Assembly: GCA_033002965.1 (NCBI GenBank) | Contig: JAURVB010012315.1 | Span: 1-64,000, forward strand | DNA: 64,000 nucleotides | Direction: 5' to 3' | DNA from: Piper betle | Lineage: Eukaryota > Streptophyta > Magnoliopsida > Piperales > Piperaceae | Shown: piece after piece, positions 10,840 to 22,067 of the stretch | Numbering within the stretch: the first letter of the stretch is position 1 | Layout: the number at the start of each line of letters is the position of its first letter | Position numbers and translations under genes: made by a program | Notes under the pieces: generated by a model | Database searches by the model: none | What the model was told of the DNA's origin: nothing | The model's input: the letters and a program-made list of their open reading frames with translations, nothing else

Positions 10840-13820
10840 TCATGCAGACACAGTTGCCTGCGTCATTCCTCCATTGGCTGCCATTTCGTTCCTTCCATTT
10901 TGATCAACACGTTGATATTCGTTTCGAGCAAACAAACCCCTGGCACGGTTTCCATAATCACCCCTCCTATTATTGTGGTCATTCCCTCGGTTTCCATTGT
11001 TATGTCCACGGTTTCCAAACTCACCACCAACATAGAATCCACGAGCTTCATAGTTTGATCTTCCCCTGTAGAAATCACCCCCGTATGCACCATTGTTACC
11101 ACTGTATGCACCGTTGTTACCACCTCTCGAGGAAGAAAACCTCCCTCTACCGTTGCCTCTGCCATTCACTGAGAGCAGAACAATTTTATAAATAGATAAT
11201 TCCGATAAAGAATTATGCGGTACACAAAACTGCTCGCAAATTTCTGTCACCTTGAGAAGCTGAACCCCGCTTTTCCTCGACAAAGGCTTTCTTTCCCAGT
11301 ATCAAGACAGGTGATGCCTGAACAGTTAAAGCAATAACAGCCATATGAAATCTCAGATGCCCTCACAGAAACTTTATGAAATACGCACATTCATTTCAAA
11401 TGAAGAAATTAGGCAGCTAAAACATGTATCCTCTTCGTCTTTATTAAGCCTTGTCCCTTTCCTCTTCCATTAAGTTCAATAACAGTTTTTATTTTTAATT
11501 TTATGATTAATATTATATTTGTTGATGGTAGCTTTGATTATCTCTATACGAAACTCAGCCAAAAGAAGCACACAAAAAGAAGAAAGACAAAAAAGTATGT
11601 AGTAAATGTTTTCTTCCCTACAACTTAAAAAATACACTGGTGCCCTCACCCTCCCTCCCCGTAGTTTATTTTGTTGAACTGTAAGCGGTTACTAATCATA
11701 ACATCTTCTAGTACTAATTTTCAGACTTAAGAGATGTTCTTGATTAATTTAATAGACATTTACTCCGTTTTAAATATAAAGAAATGAAATCTGTAGGATA
11801 AGTAAGTCCCTAAATTCTTTTTACTCAGACAAATAAAACATTAAGCCCTCCTTAATTAAACCTTCATTTTCTATAAAAAATTGAAGACTAGACATAGAGG
11901 TGATTTACTAGCATAATGATTATAAGTGAGCATCTTCAAACCTCAAGAGCTTTTTGCACAGAGCTAGCGGAGTTGAAGGCAACAAAACCAAAACAGAACC
12001 CTTGCTGCTTGGCAAACATAAACAGCTTGACATGTTAGCCATATGCAACCCAGATTCAAATATTGTAAATGGACTATAAAGATAATAAACAAACCTTACT
12101 CCTAACTTGCACACCATTTGTCTTAATGGGTCCAAATTTCTTGAATGCCTCCTCCAACTGAGAAGCTGTGAGAGTAAGCGGCAATCCTCGGACATATATA
12201 GAGTGAGATTCAGCTGCAAGAATTAAACACACGTATAACAAATCAGCCATGTGTAAATGTGAACAACTTAATAAAAATGATCTCCTCAATGAGACATATA
12301 TGCAGACAGTAATACCTTCATCATGGTTGCTGTTGCTTCCAGGGACATTGTCGCTATTAGCAACTGGGGGAGTTGGGGGAGTTGGAGGAGAAGCCAAACC
12401 CTCAGAAGATGAAGCGGCTGCGGCTGATGCCGTCTTTTCAGTCTTTATAGAAGTCACCTTCATCGAACCATTAGATATAGCCAAGGAATTCATCACCTTG
12501 TTCTCTTGTGCAACTCTCACCTGCAGTTGATAGAGAGTTTGATCATGGAACCCACTCACATAACCAGTTAAAAGCCATATAATAACCAAGCCTAACTCAA
12601 ATCAATGAGATTTAATCAAAAAGTAACGTTGGTCACCAAGAAAGGATAAAATTACATTCAAATTGACCATAGAGAACAGGCAACAAAAGCAAATGGACAA
12701 CCATTCAACCTTACTGCCAGTTCCACAAGACACCATTCGCAAGTTTAAGAAATTGAGTGTTGCAATAGTCTTCAATAAATAATAAAAAAAGGGATTTGTA
12801 AAAAAAGCAGTAAAAAATTGTGAAAAATGATTGTCTTACAATAGATGCATATGACTTCTTAGGAGCATCTTCAGGAGTTGCACCCATGGCCTTTCCAATC
12901 TCATTCTGACTAGAAGGAGCTTGAGATGATGATTCCTCTTGGAGAGTATAACTCTTTTCTGACTGGCTCCCAACCATCTCTTCATTGTGTCTCATATCTT
13001 CGGTAACAGAACCAGCATGTTCACGCAAATCACAACCAGCGTGTTCAGGCACATCACTCTCCAAGGTACTGTTACCATCTGAAAGCAGACAAGCGCACAA
13101 AAGAAATAAGGGTTCTGTAAAAAGTTTCCACTCTGTTCAGAAATAAGTACCACTGAATAATACTTTGAACAGGAGACACATCAGTTTCAAGGTGATCCAC
13201 GGTTGAAGCATTGACTGCAATTGACATAGTTTCCATTGGTGCACCATCATCAATATATCGAAACACATCACTCAACACAAAATATCCATTTTCTTGAGGA
13301 GCGAGAAAGAAAGTTTGAGAAAACTTCCGCTTCACATTGTCAAGCCCTGTGACAACTCCCGTCACAAGTATAAGGACTCCCCCATTGTGCGACTCTAGAG
13401 GATCTGCTGTCTTTATCTCAATTTTCATGTTGTTATAATTCAGTGATAAGATCTTTCCATTGATTCCCTGCACGAAGAAAATGTCAAACCAGTTGTTATT
13501 AGTGGACACAAACTGACAAAAAATAAGAAATAAGCTACAAAGGCAATATATATTACATGCTTGTTTGAAACTGAACTCATAGAACCATCTGGTTCAGGGC
13601 GGCTGATCGTGCTCGAGTCTTGATAAAAATTGCAAACTATTTCGGGGTTTCTATGAAGCAAGAGGTAATACTGTTCAACAAATGTATTGCACACCTGCAA
13701 GCCAAATAATAGTTATTTAACTCTCTTGACAAGACAAGCAGCACTTTTAGGTTTCAGTAACCAAAACAAAGGTTAAAATACATATAGAAAATTTACCGCT
13801 TGAACATGTTGAGATGCCAT
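10840..13820 (-). CDS. G3BP-like protein: NTF2-like domain, RRM and Gly/Arg-rich tail
   Basis: Nine coding exons join in phase: 13820-13797, 13694-13557, 13467-13164, 13078-12840, 12520-12316, 12213-12095, 12004-11942, 11317-11251 and 11168-10840. They total 1488 nt, or 495 residues. Residues about 8-130 form an NTF2-like domain (VCNTFVEQYYLLLHRNPEIV ... DVFRYIDD). A linker rich in Ser, Pro and acidic residues follows, with KKSYASIV. The RRM has RNP2 IYVRGLP and RNP1 GFCFGFVAF, and the tail is rich in RGG/NRG (GRGNGRGRF, RGGNN). This order defines plant G3BP-like RNA-binding proteins of cytoplasmic stress granules. A 5' UTR exon ending at CGGAG/GTATTCG near 14904 probably precedes a ~1 kb leader intron. 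The exon 6-7 junction has a CAGCAG acceptor, so one glutamine may be optional. Confidence 0.9.
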
Positions 13821-13980
13821 TCTTTTTATCAGGAATGCTTGCACTAAATGCCACAAGAAAAAAGGTTAAGAAATTTTCAGTACTTGTTGAAAGAAATCAA
13901 GTCCAACAGTTTGAGAAATAAGATTATATAACTAGGTAAGATCATCAGGGACTACATGTAACCCTCAAGAGCGTGGATTT

Positions 13981-14190
13981 ATGGTACCATAAACCCACTT
14001 GGGGGTTTACATTGAAGCTATTAACACCTAGAGGGTTTGACCTATAAATGGTGCCAACGTAACCCCCCAAGTGGGTTTATGGTAACCCACTTGGGAGTTA
14101 CCACAAACCCATTTGGGGGTTACATTGACGCTATGGGTGTTACATTGAAGCTATTAACACCTAGTGGGTTTGACCTATAAATAGTGCCAA
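13981..14190. repeat. Direct and inverted repeat cluster in the G3BP-like leader intron
   Basis: A 51 bp unit beginning TTACATTGAAGCTATTAACA occurs at 14007-14057 and 14140-14190 with two mismatches. Between them, AACCCCCCAAGTGGGTTTAT (14060 on) is the near-perfect inverse of 13986-14007, and two more variants of ACCCACTTGGGGGTT lie between. The transcript could fold into a long hairpin. It looks like a small palindromic transposon remnant, though no target duplication was found. Confidence 0.65.
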
Positions 14191-14869
14191 TACGATAAAT
14201 CCAGAAAGAGAGACATGTAGTCAACAACACCATCGCTGCAAGTCATCTTAGTTTAATAATCTAGTTAATTTGGTTAATTAGTTGACCTATACAATGTCAC
14301 ACACAGTGGCCAACACTAACACAATATATCACGCCTTAACTAAAAAAAAATTGGAAAAGTTCAAAAGCACACCATGCAACATTCACGATTAGAAATTTAG
14401 AATTTTATTAAGTCACAAGTAACTTGCGACCACCTAAAAACTGCAGAACAAAGGTAATTCGGTTGCACATAACCATCAAGCATAGAAATAATCATAGGCC
14501 ATTACCGGTTGATTCTTGTCGAGCAGAAAAAATCAGTCACAACAAACAATACCCTAAATCAATCAAAAACAACTACTACAACCCCAACCGGGACAACACT
14601 TGGCCCTAAACACCCTAAAAAAACTTCAACCTCCACAAAAAAACTAGATTTTTCATTCAACGCAATCCAAAGCCCGCAAGAACACAGAATAATCACCGCA
14701 ACATAGTCCACCAATCATCAATAATCAACCAACAAACAATCACAACCAATTGAAAAACCTCTCCAACGAAACGAAACCACAACCATCTAAACCCTAGAAA
14801 AAAACGGAACGTCGAATCCACCAAAACACAACAACAACACTTCCAAAACACGATAGAGATCGCAAATTT

Positions 14870-15130
14870 ATCAGCGAAGATTCAGGGGTTCGGATCGAAT
14901 ACCTCCGCCGACAACGAAATCGCAGAATCTCAGAGACGCCGGGAAGAAGCAAATCGTTCCCCGCTCGTCGCATCCCATTTTAAACCGAAAACGGACGCGG
15001 ACATTCGCGGACACTCGCGGACACGGTCCGGACACATGCTGCCGGTCATTGTCTTCTTCCTCTTCACCCCCTTCCCCTTTCTCCGCCGACCGCCGCCCGC
15101 CGCCGCCGAGATCTTCGCCGGAGGTATGCT
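14870..15130. promoter_or_regulatory. Bidirectional promoter region between G3BP-like gene and dead SYP81
   Basis: The 5' UTR exon of the minus-strand G3BP-like gene (about 15000-14904) and the 5' UTR exon of the plus-strand syntaxin pseudogene (about 15036-15124, donor CCGGAG/GTATGC) are divergent and only tens of bases apart. Between them at 14993-15034 is a GC-rich run with three close copies of GCGGACAYTC. A (CTC)n(CT)n tract at about 15128-15167 lies in the start of the pseudogene leader intron. Confidence 0.5.
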
Positions 15131-15255
15131 CCTCCTCCTCCTCCTCTCTCTCTCTCTCTCTCTCTCTGTCTCCCTCCCTCCCTTCTACCTGTCGTTGAGT
15201 CTCTGGTTGTGTACTCTTTTGGTGCAATCGCTTCATCGATGGACGTCGTATGCAG

Positions 15256-18200
15256 GTGGTCGCGCGCTTTGATTTGACGGCGAATGGAGATATACGAGGA
15301 TTTCAAGGATGGGGTCAGCCTCGCCGCCGTTTCGTTGGGGCACGATGAGGTATTTTTTCTCTATAAAGCTCCGATTCTTTTGCTAATTTTCCGTCCTTAA
15401 GTTTCAATTTTTGATATCTCTGTGGCTGTGCTTTTGATTTGGTGCATAGAGTTATATGATAATGTGTGGGATTTTGTGGCATTGATTTTCCGTGGGTCTG
15501 TTTTGCTCAATGCTTTGGTTATGGCGGTTAGAGTAGATAATAATCAGCAACTTCGTTTTGCTAGGTGTTTATGGGGGTGTGGGAGTTTTATGATAGTGGT
15601 TGATGGAGTGTTGCAAAATATTTGATGGATTCATGATAGATAGAACAGTTGATGAGTTTGTCTGAAGCTTGTGCTTACATTGGTATTGGCCAAGATTGAG
15701 ATGCCAAAGTTGCAGATACCGATGTGTTTGGCAAGCTGGATTTATGATAATGATCATATTATTGCTTGGATTGTTTGGTTGTTAATCAACCTAAATTGCT
15801 GAATTAGGTTTTTTTTCCTGTGCTGAGGGTAGTATCCTATGAAGGATCTGTATATTTTGGATCTGTTTGTAGATTAGTTTCAGATGCCTTGGGTTATATC
15901 TGAAATTTGGGGTACTCTAGTTGCCTAATTTGGCGCCTACTGAATTAATATTAGGTGTGTGCTTTTGCAGGTCAAGGTGGCAGCAATTTATCGTTTATGA
16001 TCTTATGTAAACCTCCGCAAAAGTCAGGTTTTACTAAAGCAGCACGGAGAATGGTACTTTGCTACAATTAAAATTTTCCAATCTCATTCGTGTTAAGGTT
16101 AATCACACCATATTTATGTGTCATTTTGCTGAACACACTTGAGTTAATCTTCCTTTTAGCTCCCATAATCTCTCATGATAATTTTCTGGATTCTTGTTTT
16201 TTATTGGACAGCTTGAAAGCATTAGCATTTTATTGTGATGGATCTTCACCGCACTACCGAACAAGAGCGTGATAGTATTGAGCATGAGGTGAAAGTCAAA
16301 TAATACACAGAGAAAGTTGCAATTATGTGCAATAAAATTTTTTTAGCACTTCTTGTGGTATATGAATTTAGTTATTAAATTGGGATGACTTCAGCAAATC
16401 TCTGAAGTCCACAAAGTTGTATGAGACATGAACCCGTTCCTATTCCTTTGGTTTTGACATCATAATTATAGTTTCTTGAGTCTTCTCATAAGCTTTCTCT
16501 TTCTTCAGGTCAGCGTTTTTATAAAAGCATGCAAGGAGCAGATAGATATTCTAAAGGATAGGATTAATGAAGAACTTGAGGTTGAGAACTCCGGAACATG
16601 GCTTTCCTTGGGAGAAGATAAAGCAAATGCTGATCTTGTTGCACATAGGAATGGTGTGGTATGATACCCTTACCTTTATTTGCCATTTGGTATTTGCTAG
16701 CTTGTGTTTCATCTTATTCCACCTCAATCTGTTTCTCAGAATTTCTTTTTATCCTTATCCATCATTTCAGATGATGTTGACTTCTAACAGGATAATCTGT
16801 TATTGTAAAAGTTGAGTTCTTCCTTTTTGGTAAAGTCTTTTTGATTTTATATCTCAATGTAGTTTTCAAAATTAAATGTTTGATCATTGTTCTATCATGT
16901 TGCAAATGTGAGCCTTAATGTTCTCTTCTTATCCTCTGCGTTCATCTTTTGCTAGTAGGCTTTGTGTAATTTAAGTAGTTGCGTTTTTTTACTGAAATGT
17001 TCTGTCAATGTCATGTGTAGCTCACAATTCCCATAGAAAAAGATTGCATACATATCTATAGCTATTATTTTTATTAATGAAGCAAATGTTTCCTTTCTCT
17101 CAAGAAACTAATTCTCCTTGTCTTTCAACATCCCTGCAGGTGTTAATTTTAAGTGAGCAACTCCATTCAGTCACTTCCAAGTTTGACCATCTGCATGCCG
17201 TATGCTTTCAGGAGATCATTAATCGAACGGTTTCCAGAAAATAGTTTAAAAGAGCTTCTGTGGCAAAAATTTTGGAATCATCAACATCTGATGGTGCTGA
17301 TTTTAGAGAGCATGATGTGACATCTGCCTCACTTAAACTCCAAGTACAAGAGTTAGTTATGATGAAACATGTGCCCTTCAGGTGCTTTTGTCTTTCCTTG
17401 TGAACTAGGAACTAGTTATATGTAAGTATGTAGATTGATTACTAATGCCATATTCTGAGGCATGTAGAATTGACGAGCCTTCTTGATGCCACTCGTGTAT
17501 CGGAAACAAAAATGCTTGAGATGCCAGCACTAAATCATCTCATGTACACTCATGTTTTGCAACAGGCCAACAAATTGAACAACTATATATGATCAGTTTA
17601 CTATTCCTTTCCAACTCATCTTTGTAAAATGAAAGGTGGATATCACCCTGTCTGATCTTTTGTAATTATGAAGCAATGCATGTTTGTACTAGATTTGGGA
17701 TCTTCTTGTGTCAGAAACTTAAAGCTTCCATTTTTTTGTGCTGCTTATTTTCCACAAACCATCTAGTACATACAATGACGGATACCCGAAGGGCTATGAC
17801 TTTGTACTTGGCATAATTGAGAGTGTATGCTGTTTGTTAATGCCATTGGATAGGTGAGATTTAGGGATATGGATGGTGTATGCTGTGAGGATATTAAATC
17901 TTTCCGTTTAGGTGTAAAATAGTTAAGAGTTGAGTTGTGACGCCTTCTGTTCTCTGCACTCTTTGCTGTTGTGTAGGATTTAGAAATTTCTGGTATCAAC
18001 CAGAGTTGTCGGAATCGGCCGATTTTGAGTGGAATCGGCCGATTTTGAGTGGAATTGGCCGATTCAAATCAGATCGGCATCATGCCGATCCGAGGTCGGG
18101 GCCGAATCGAGCGACGATGCCGATCCGATTTCGGGGCCGAATCGGTCGGCCCGAATCGGGAGCCGAACTCGCCCGATTCACCGATTCCGACCGAGTTGAC

Positions 18201-19246
18201 TCCGATTCGGAATCGGGTTGAATCAGGAAGAATCGTTTTTGATAAATTATTAAAACACCCTAGGTATGATATTTATTAAATTATTTAAGCATGGGTAAAG
18301 TAGTAATTTTGATTTCAAAACCTAACCCGCTCCCCCACTCTGCCACCGCTCGTCCGCCACTCACCGTGCGTCACCAACTCCGGGCTCGTCGCCTACCGAC
18401 TGCCGGCCTCGTCTCCAACCTCGCAATGTCGTCGCTTCGACGATGTGTAGCCGGACTGAATCGGCTGTGTGACGCACAGATCATCACCGACTTCGGGCGT
18501 GACGAGCGTTCCTCAGACCGGGCTGCTGACATCGCCGCCGCCACTACGCCTCTGCCTCCGACGATGATGGTCGGCCGACAGGTGCGTGGCGCGAGACCGC
18601 TCGCGCGAGCCAGGTGTCGACCGCGCCTAGTCAGTGGCATTCTCAGTAGTCAAACTTGACTCGGTGTTCGACTCGGATCAAAAATAATAACTAACTTCTA
18701 AATAATTTAAAAAAACTTAAAAATATTATAAAATATAATATACACAATAGTATTAAAATGATGTCAATATTTAATTTTTATATATTTATTTTATGAGCTG
18801 TCAAATATTATATATAACCAATTTGGACCTATTCAAGCCGATTCAACTGAACCGATTACGTAGCTTGATTTAGACCGATTCCGATTCCGAACTCCTTCAG
18901 AAAATCGATTCTGATTCCGATTTATACAACCATGGTATCAACCAGTTATTTGTTTTATGTCCACTTCTAGCTCGAAACTATGTTCTAAACATGACTCGTG
19001 TTTTTCATATTAGTAGTATTCTCATCTGCTGATAATGCATTTACAAAGTAATGTACAAGATGTACAAGTTTTGCTTATGCCACCGTATGACAATTGAATT
19101 GTGACTTTCAGGCGGTGCAAGTGACACAATGTTGAGAGCGGCAACAAGGAGCTGCCCCAAGCTATTCAACGGACAAGGGTAGCATGACATTTATTTTGTT
19201 TTTTTGTCCTCACCTTCTCTATACTCTTTTGGATTGGTACGGTTAA
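15256..19246 (+). pseudogene. SYP81: Decayed syntaxin-81 (SYP81/Ufe1-type ER Qa-SNARE) gene, introns kept
   Basis: Seven exon remnants keep the plant SYP81 order: 15256-15349 (EDFKDGVSLAAVSLGHDE, ATG region eroded), 15971-16053 (KSGFTKAA after an internal frameshift), 16212-16288 (MDLHRTTEQERDSIEHE, with a deletion), 16509-16659 (VFIKACKEQIDILKDRINEE), 17140-17381 (VLILSEQLHSVTSKFDHLHA, then a TAG after NRTVSRK), 17468-17596 (ETKMLEMPALNHL ... HVLQQA) and 19112-19246 (NVESGNKELPQAIQR and a shifted remnant of the membrane anchor). SYP81 acts in fusion at the ER. Intact introns exclude a processed copy. Frameshifts, stops and lost codons in at least four exons show the gene is dead. The last intron took in the element at 18004-18932. 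Confidence 0.85.
18004..18932 (+). mobile_element. 929 bp GAATCGG-family insertion with 13 bp target duplication (copy 2)
   Basis: The element is flanked by the direct repeat TGGTATCAACCAG at 17991-18003 and 18933-18945. The left end has GTTGTCGGAATCGGCCGATT and repeats of GGAATCGGCCGATTTTGAGT. The right end, inverted, reads GTTGTATAAATCGGAATC, so the termini are imperfectly inverted. Inside are a GC-rich block, then a GACTCG block and an AT-rich tail shared with 5980-6110 and 44765-44905. No transposase or reverse transcriptase is present, so it is non-autonomous. A 13 bp duplication suits LINE-type insertion; inverted ends suit a DNA transposon. The class is therefore open. Confidence 0.75.
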
Positions 19247-21009
19247 ATGGACATAAGTATGGGCAATTGTTGGGCTTACTTGTATAATTTTATAACTCTT
19301 TAAAAAAAAAAAACTGTTCATGTGGTGTGAAAATACATGGCCTTTTCACCATTTGTGTCATCAACTATGCCCATTTTCATGTAAAAGACCAGAAATCAAC
19401 AGGGCTTGCAATGCATGGATGAGTTCCATCCTCTCAACTGTATATCCTTTATCCGTTGAAAATAGTAACTCTTGAAAGCAGCCAAGAGCCTGCATTTGCT
19501 TCATGTGCTGGGAATGCTTAATCTTTTTGCTGAGTGGAATGCTAAAGCAGAATTGTTTTCCACAAATGACTGCTATTTCCTTCAAATGATTCTATTGGAT
19601 TTTAGCACAGCAATAATGCTATCCTCTTGTATGAACGGAGATCAATCATTTTGACAATTATTTTCAACGCAGTTTGGACCACTTCTTTTGTCACAAACGG
19701 AGACTTTTTTCCCACTGGCCTCATAGTGGTGATTTTGGTCATATGTGAGATTCTTTCCTTGTTTTTTCAAAACAACCGTGTTTTTTAGTATTACATCGTC
19801 ATGTACATAATTATATCAGCATCTTTTCTTTCCTTCTTTTCTAACTTGTAGCGTTTCCTGCGCGTATCTTGTCTCTTTGTTTTTGGTTCCACACTTATAT
19901 GTTACAATATCCCTTAAAAAAAATACTGTGTCAAACATTGGGACTATCGAGTGAAAACCCTTTGTATGTCTGACCTGGCTTGTGGAGGGACTCCTTCGAG
20001 GTAGGGTGTTTGACAACCTTTCGAGCCCATTGACTTTGCCTTGCACCGATTAAGGATGCAAAAGTCCCTTACCTTGTAATAAAAACGCTCGTTTTTTCTA
20101 CTGAAAACAATTCAGAGACTGTAATAAAAAATCTTGACATTAAGGAATTTTGTAAAATTAGAGAAAATGAATGACGAGCTAAAATAAACAATAATCGGCA
20201 GTAGTTTTTTTACCATGTTTGTGTGTGTTTAATTTGATGATAATGGAGAAACAATATATAATAAGGTAGAAACATATATACATAAACAATATGGTTAAGA
20301 TATAATTAAGAGTATGTAAACACCTAATGGCCGTGTTGTGACTTTAAGTTCCACTTCGGCTTAGTAAATACTCACAATGAGTCAAGCTTGAACTAGTTTT
20401 GAACTAGCCGACTTTATTATCACCTATATTTCTGTAAAATAAATTATCCATACATGAAAATAAAATAACAAATAAAAAAACGCAAGGGTCCCCAAATTTG
20501 TTATAATAATATGCAACAATTAATGATAAAAGTTTCATACATACGAACCTTATATTGTGATTCAAAATTGCTATAAACTCATTAATTTAATGTAATAATA
20601 TTTTGCAAAAAAATACTGATAAAGTGAAAAGTGTATTTCATACAAAACATCAAGATTAGAGAGTCGAGTTTCTACAAATCCAAACATATTTTATTTGAGT
20701 GATCCAAATTTTGGGTTCATCTTTTTATTTAAGTGAGTATATATGGAGCTTAATCAGTCTATGAATTAGCCATTGAAAGTATTCAAACCGATTCTATAAG
20801 AATTTATGTTTTGTAAATAAATAACATAGGGGCAGTCAAATACTAAAAAATAAATCAATATTTTTTAAATAAAAATAAAAATTATTTGGGTGTTTTCCCA
20901 TTTTTTGAAACTGTGGTCCCACGTTTTTTTTCCCAAGCAACTATGGTCCCACATATACCCAAGTAATTTTGGATTTATACTGTCATCATTAACATCTTCA
21001 ATCTATATT
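19247..21009. other. Intergenic DNA without a recognised gene
   Basis: Non-coding sequence downstream of the dead syntaxin gene, increasingly AT-rich after about 20100. Short open frames on both strands (for example 19361-19585 minus) match no family I know and show no splice or codon signature. Confidence 0.4.
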
Positions 21010-21290
21010 TTAGCCTCATATTTAGGGGTGCTAATTGAGCGAGCAAGCCGAGCTCAATATGTGTTCGAACTCGGGCTCGAATAATTCGAAACTCGTTCGA
21101 GTCAAGTTCGAGTCGAACTACGAGTCGAGTTTGAGTCGAGTTCGAGTTATAACCGAATCAAGTCGAGTCGAACACGACGTTGCTCTCGGCTTGTAAGATT
21201 CGAGTTCGAGTCGAACATTTAAATGTCGAGTTCGAGTCGAGTCAGGCCGAACCGAACGCTAAATGCTCACGAACTACTCACATTAACCCA
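21010..21290. repeat. Degenerate GAGTTCGAGTCGA repeat
   Basis: More than a dozen variants of GAGTTCGAGTCGA lie in about 250 bp (21040-21245), including GTCGAGTTCGAGTCGA twice near 21225. The flanks are ordinary AT-rich DNA. The motif recalls the GACTCGACTC blocks of the GAATCGG family here but has no shared core. Probably the remnant of a dispersed non-autonomous element. Confidence 0.5.
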
Positions 21291-22067
21291 ATAATCACAC
21301 AGATTAACCCAAAACACCACTCCCCACTAGATTCTCCCCTCCGTCTCCGCCAATAGCAACTCTCCACGTCATCATTCTGTTCCACACGAGTTCATCGTTT
21401 TTGGGAACACAGACTGGCGCCCGAATATTCCCGCCTTCGGATTGAATATCCCCACGGAGATGATGGAAAGGTTACGATCTTCTACTGCGTAAATGGGTCT
21501 GCTTTGAATCTGTTCGTGAGGTTTAAGGTTGGCAGTGAGGAAGAGTTGGAGCTATGAATCTACACGGTGAATTCAAAGGTTGAGTCTTTCGGGCTGATTT
21601 TGTTTGTATACATTATTTTTTTGGTATGTTTTGGTGGTAGATTTGATATTGTTTGATTGGTGTTCGGTGATGAACTTTGATCCTGTTGGTGCACGAATTT
21701 TCCCGAACACATTGATTGATGCCTGGAAAGAAATTGTTTTTTAGTTTAAACGTTTTTTTTTTCGTGTGATCATTCTTGATTTGATTAATTTTGGAAGATT
21801 TCATGGTTCCATCATTGGATTGTTTTAGTGGAACAATCACAAACGTATATTGTTGCTTGAAGTAGCTATTCTAGTACCTTCTTAGTTCTTATTGTGTTTT
21901 TTGATCAGGTGGGCAGACTTTTTTTTTGTGTGTTTTGGGAAAATTATGATATCTGTAGGTGATTATCATATCTGGTTGTGTTGCACTTGCGGTGACTACT
22001 GTATGGATTGAACTAAGATGATAGGAATCGTACTTGGAAGTACTATGATCTCTTCAATCAGAAGGCC
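21291..22067 (+). promoter_or_regulatory. Upstream and 5' leader region of the GDPD gene
   Basis: The GC-richer stretch 21310-21480 with CT-rich sequence looks like the core promoter and start of the leader of the next gene. A leader intron is possible between here and 22068, but no single donor/acceptor pair stands out. Confidence 0.35.

Noticed and set aside
14871..15236. 121-codon minus-strand frame with Arg-Glu repeats
   Set aside because: It spans two divergent 5' UTR exons and a CT microsatellite, so the charged repeats are microsatellite translation.
18049..18659. Arg-rich open frames on both strands
   Set aside because: They lie within the 929 bp insertion with target duplication. 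There is no conserved protein and no codon signature.
19361..19585. 74-codon minus-strand frame
   Set aside because: No family match, no splice context and no neighbouring exons. Kept only as intergenic sequence.
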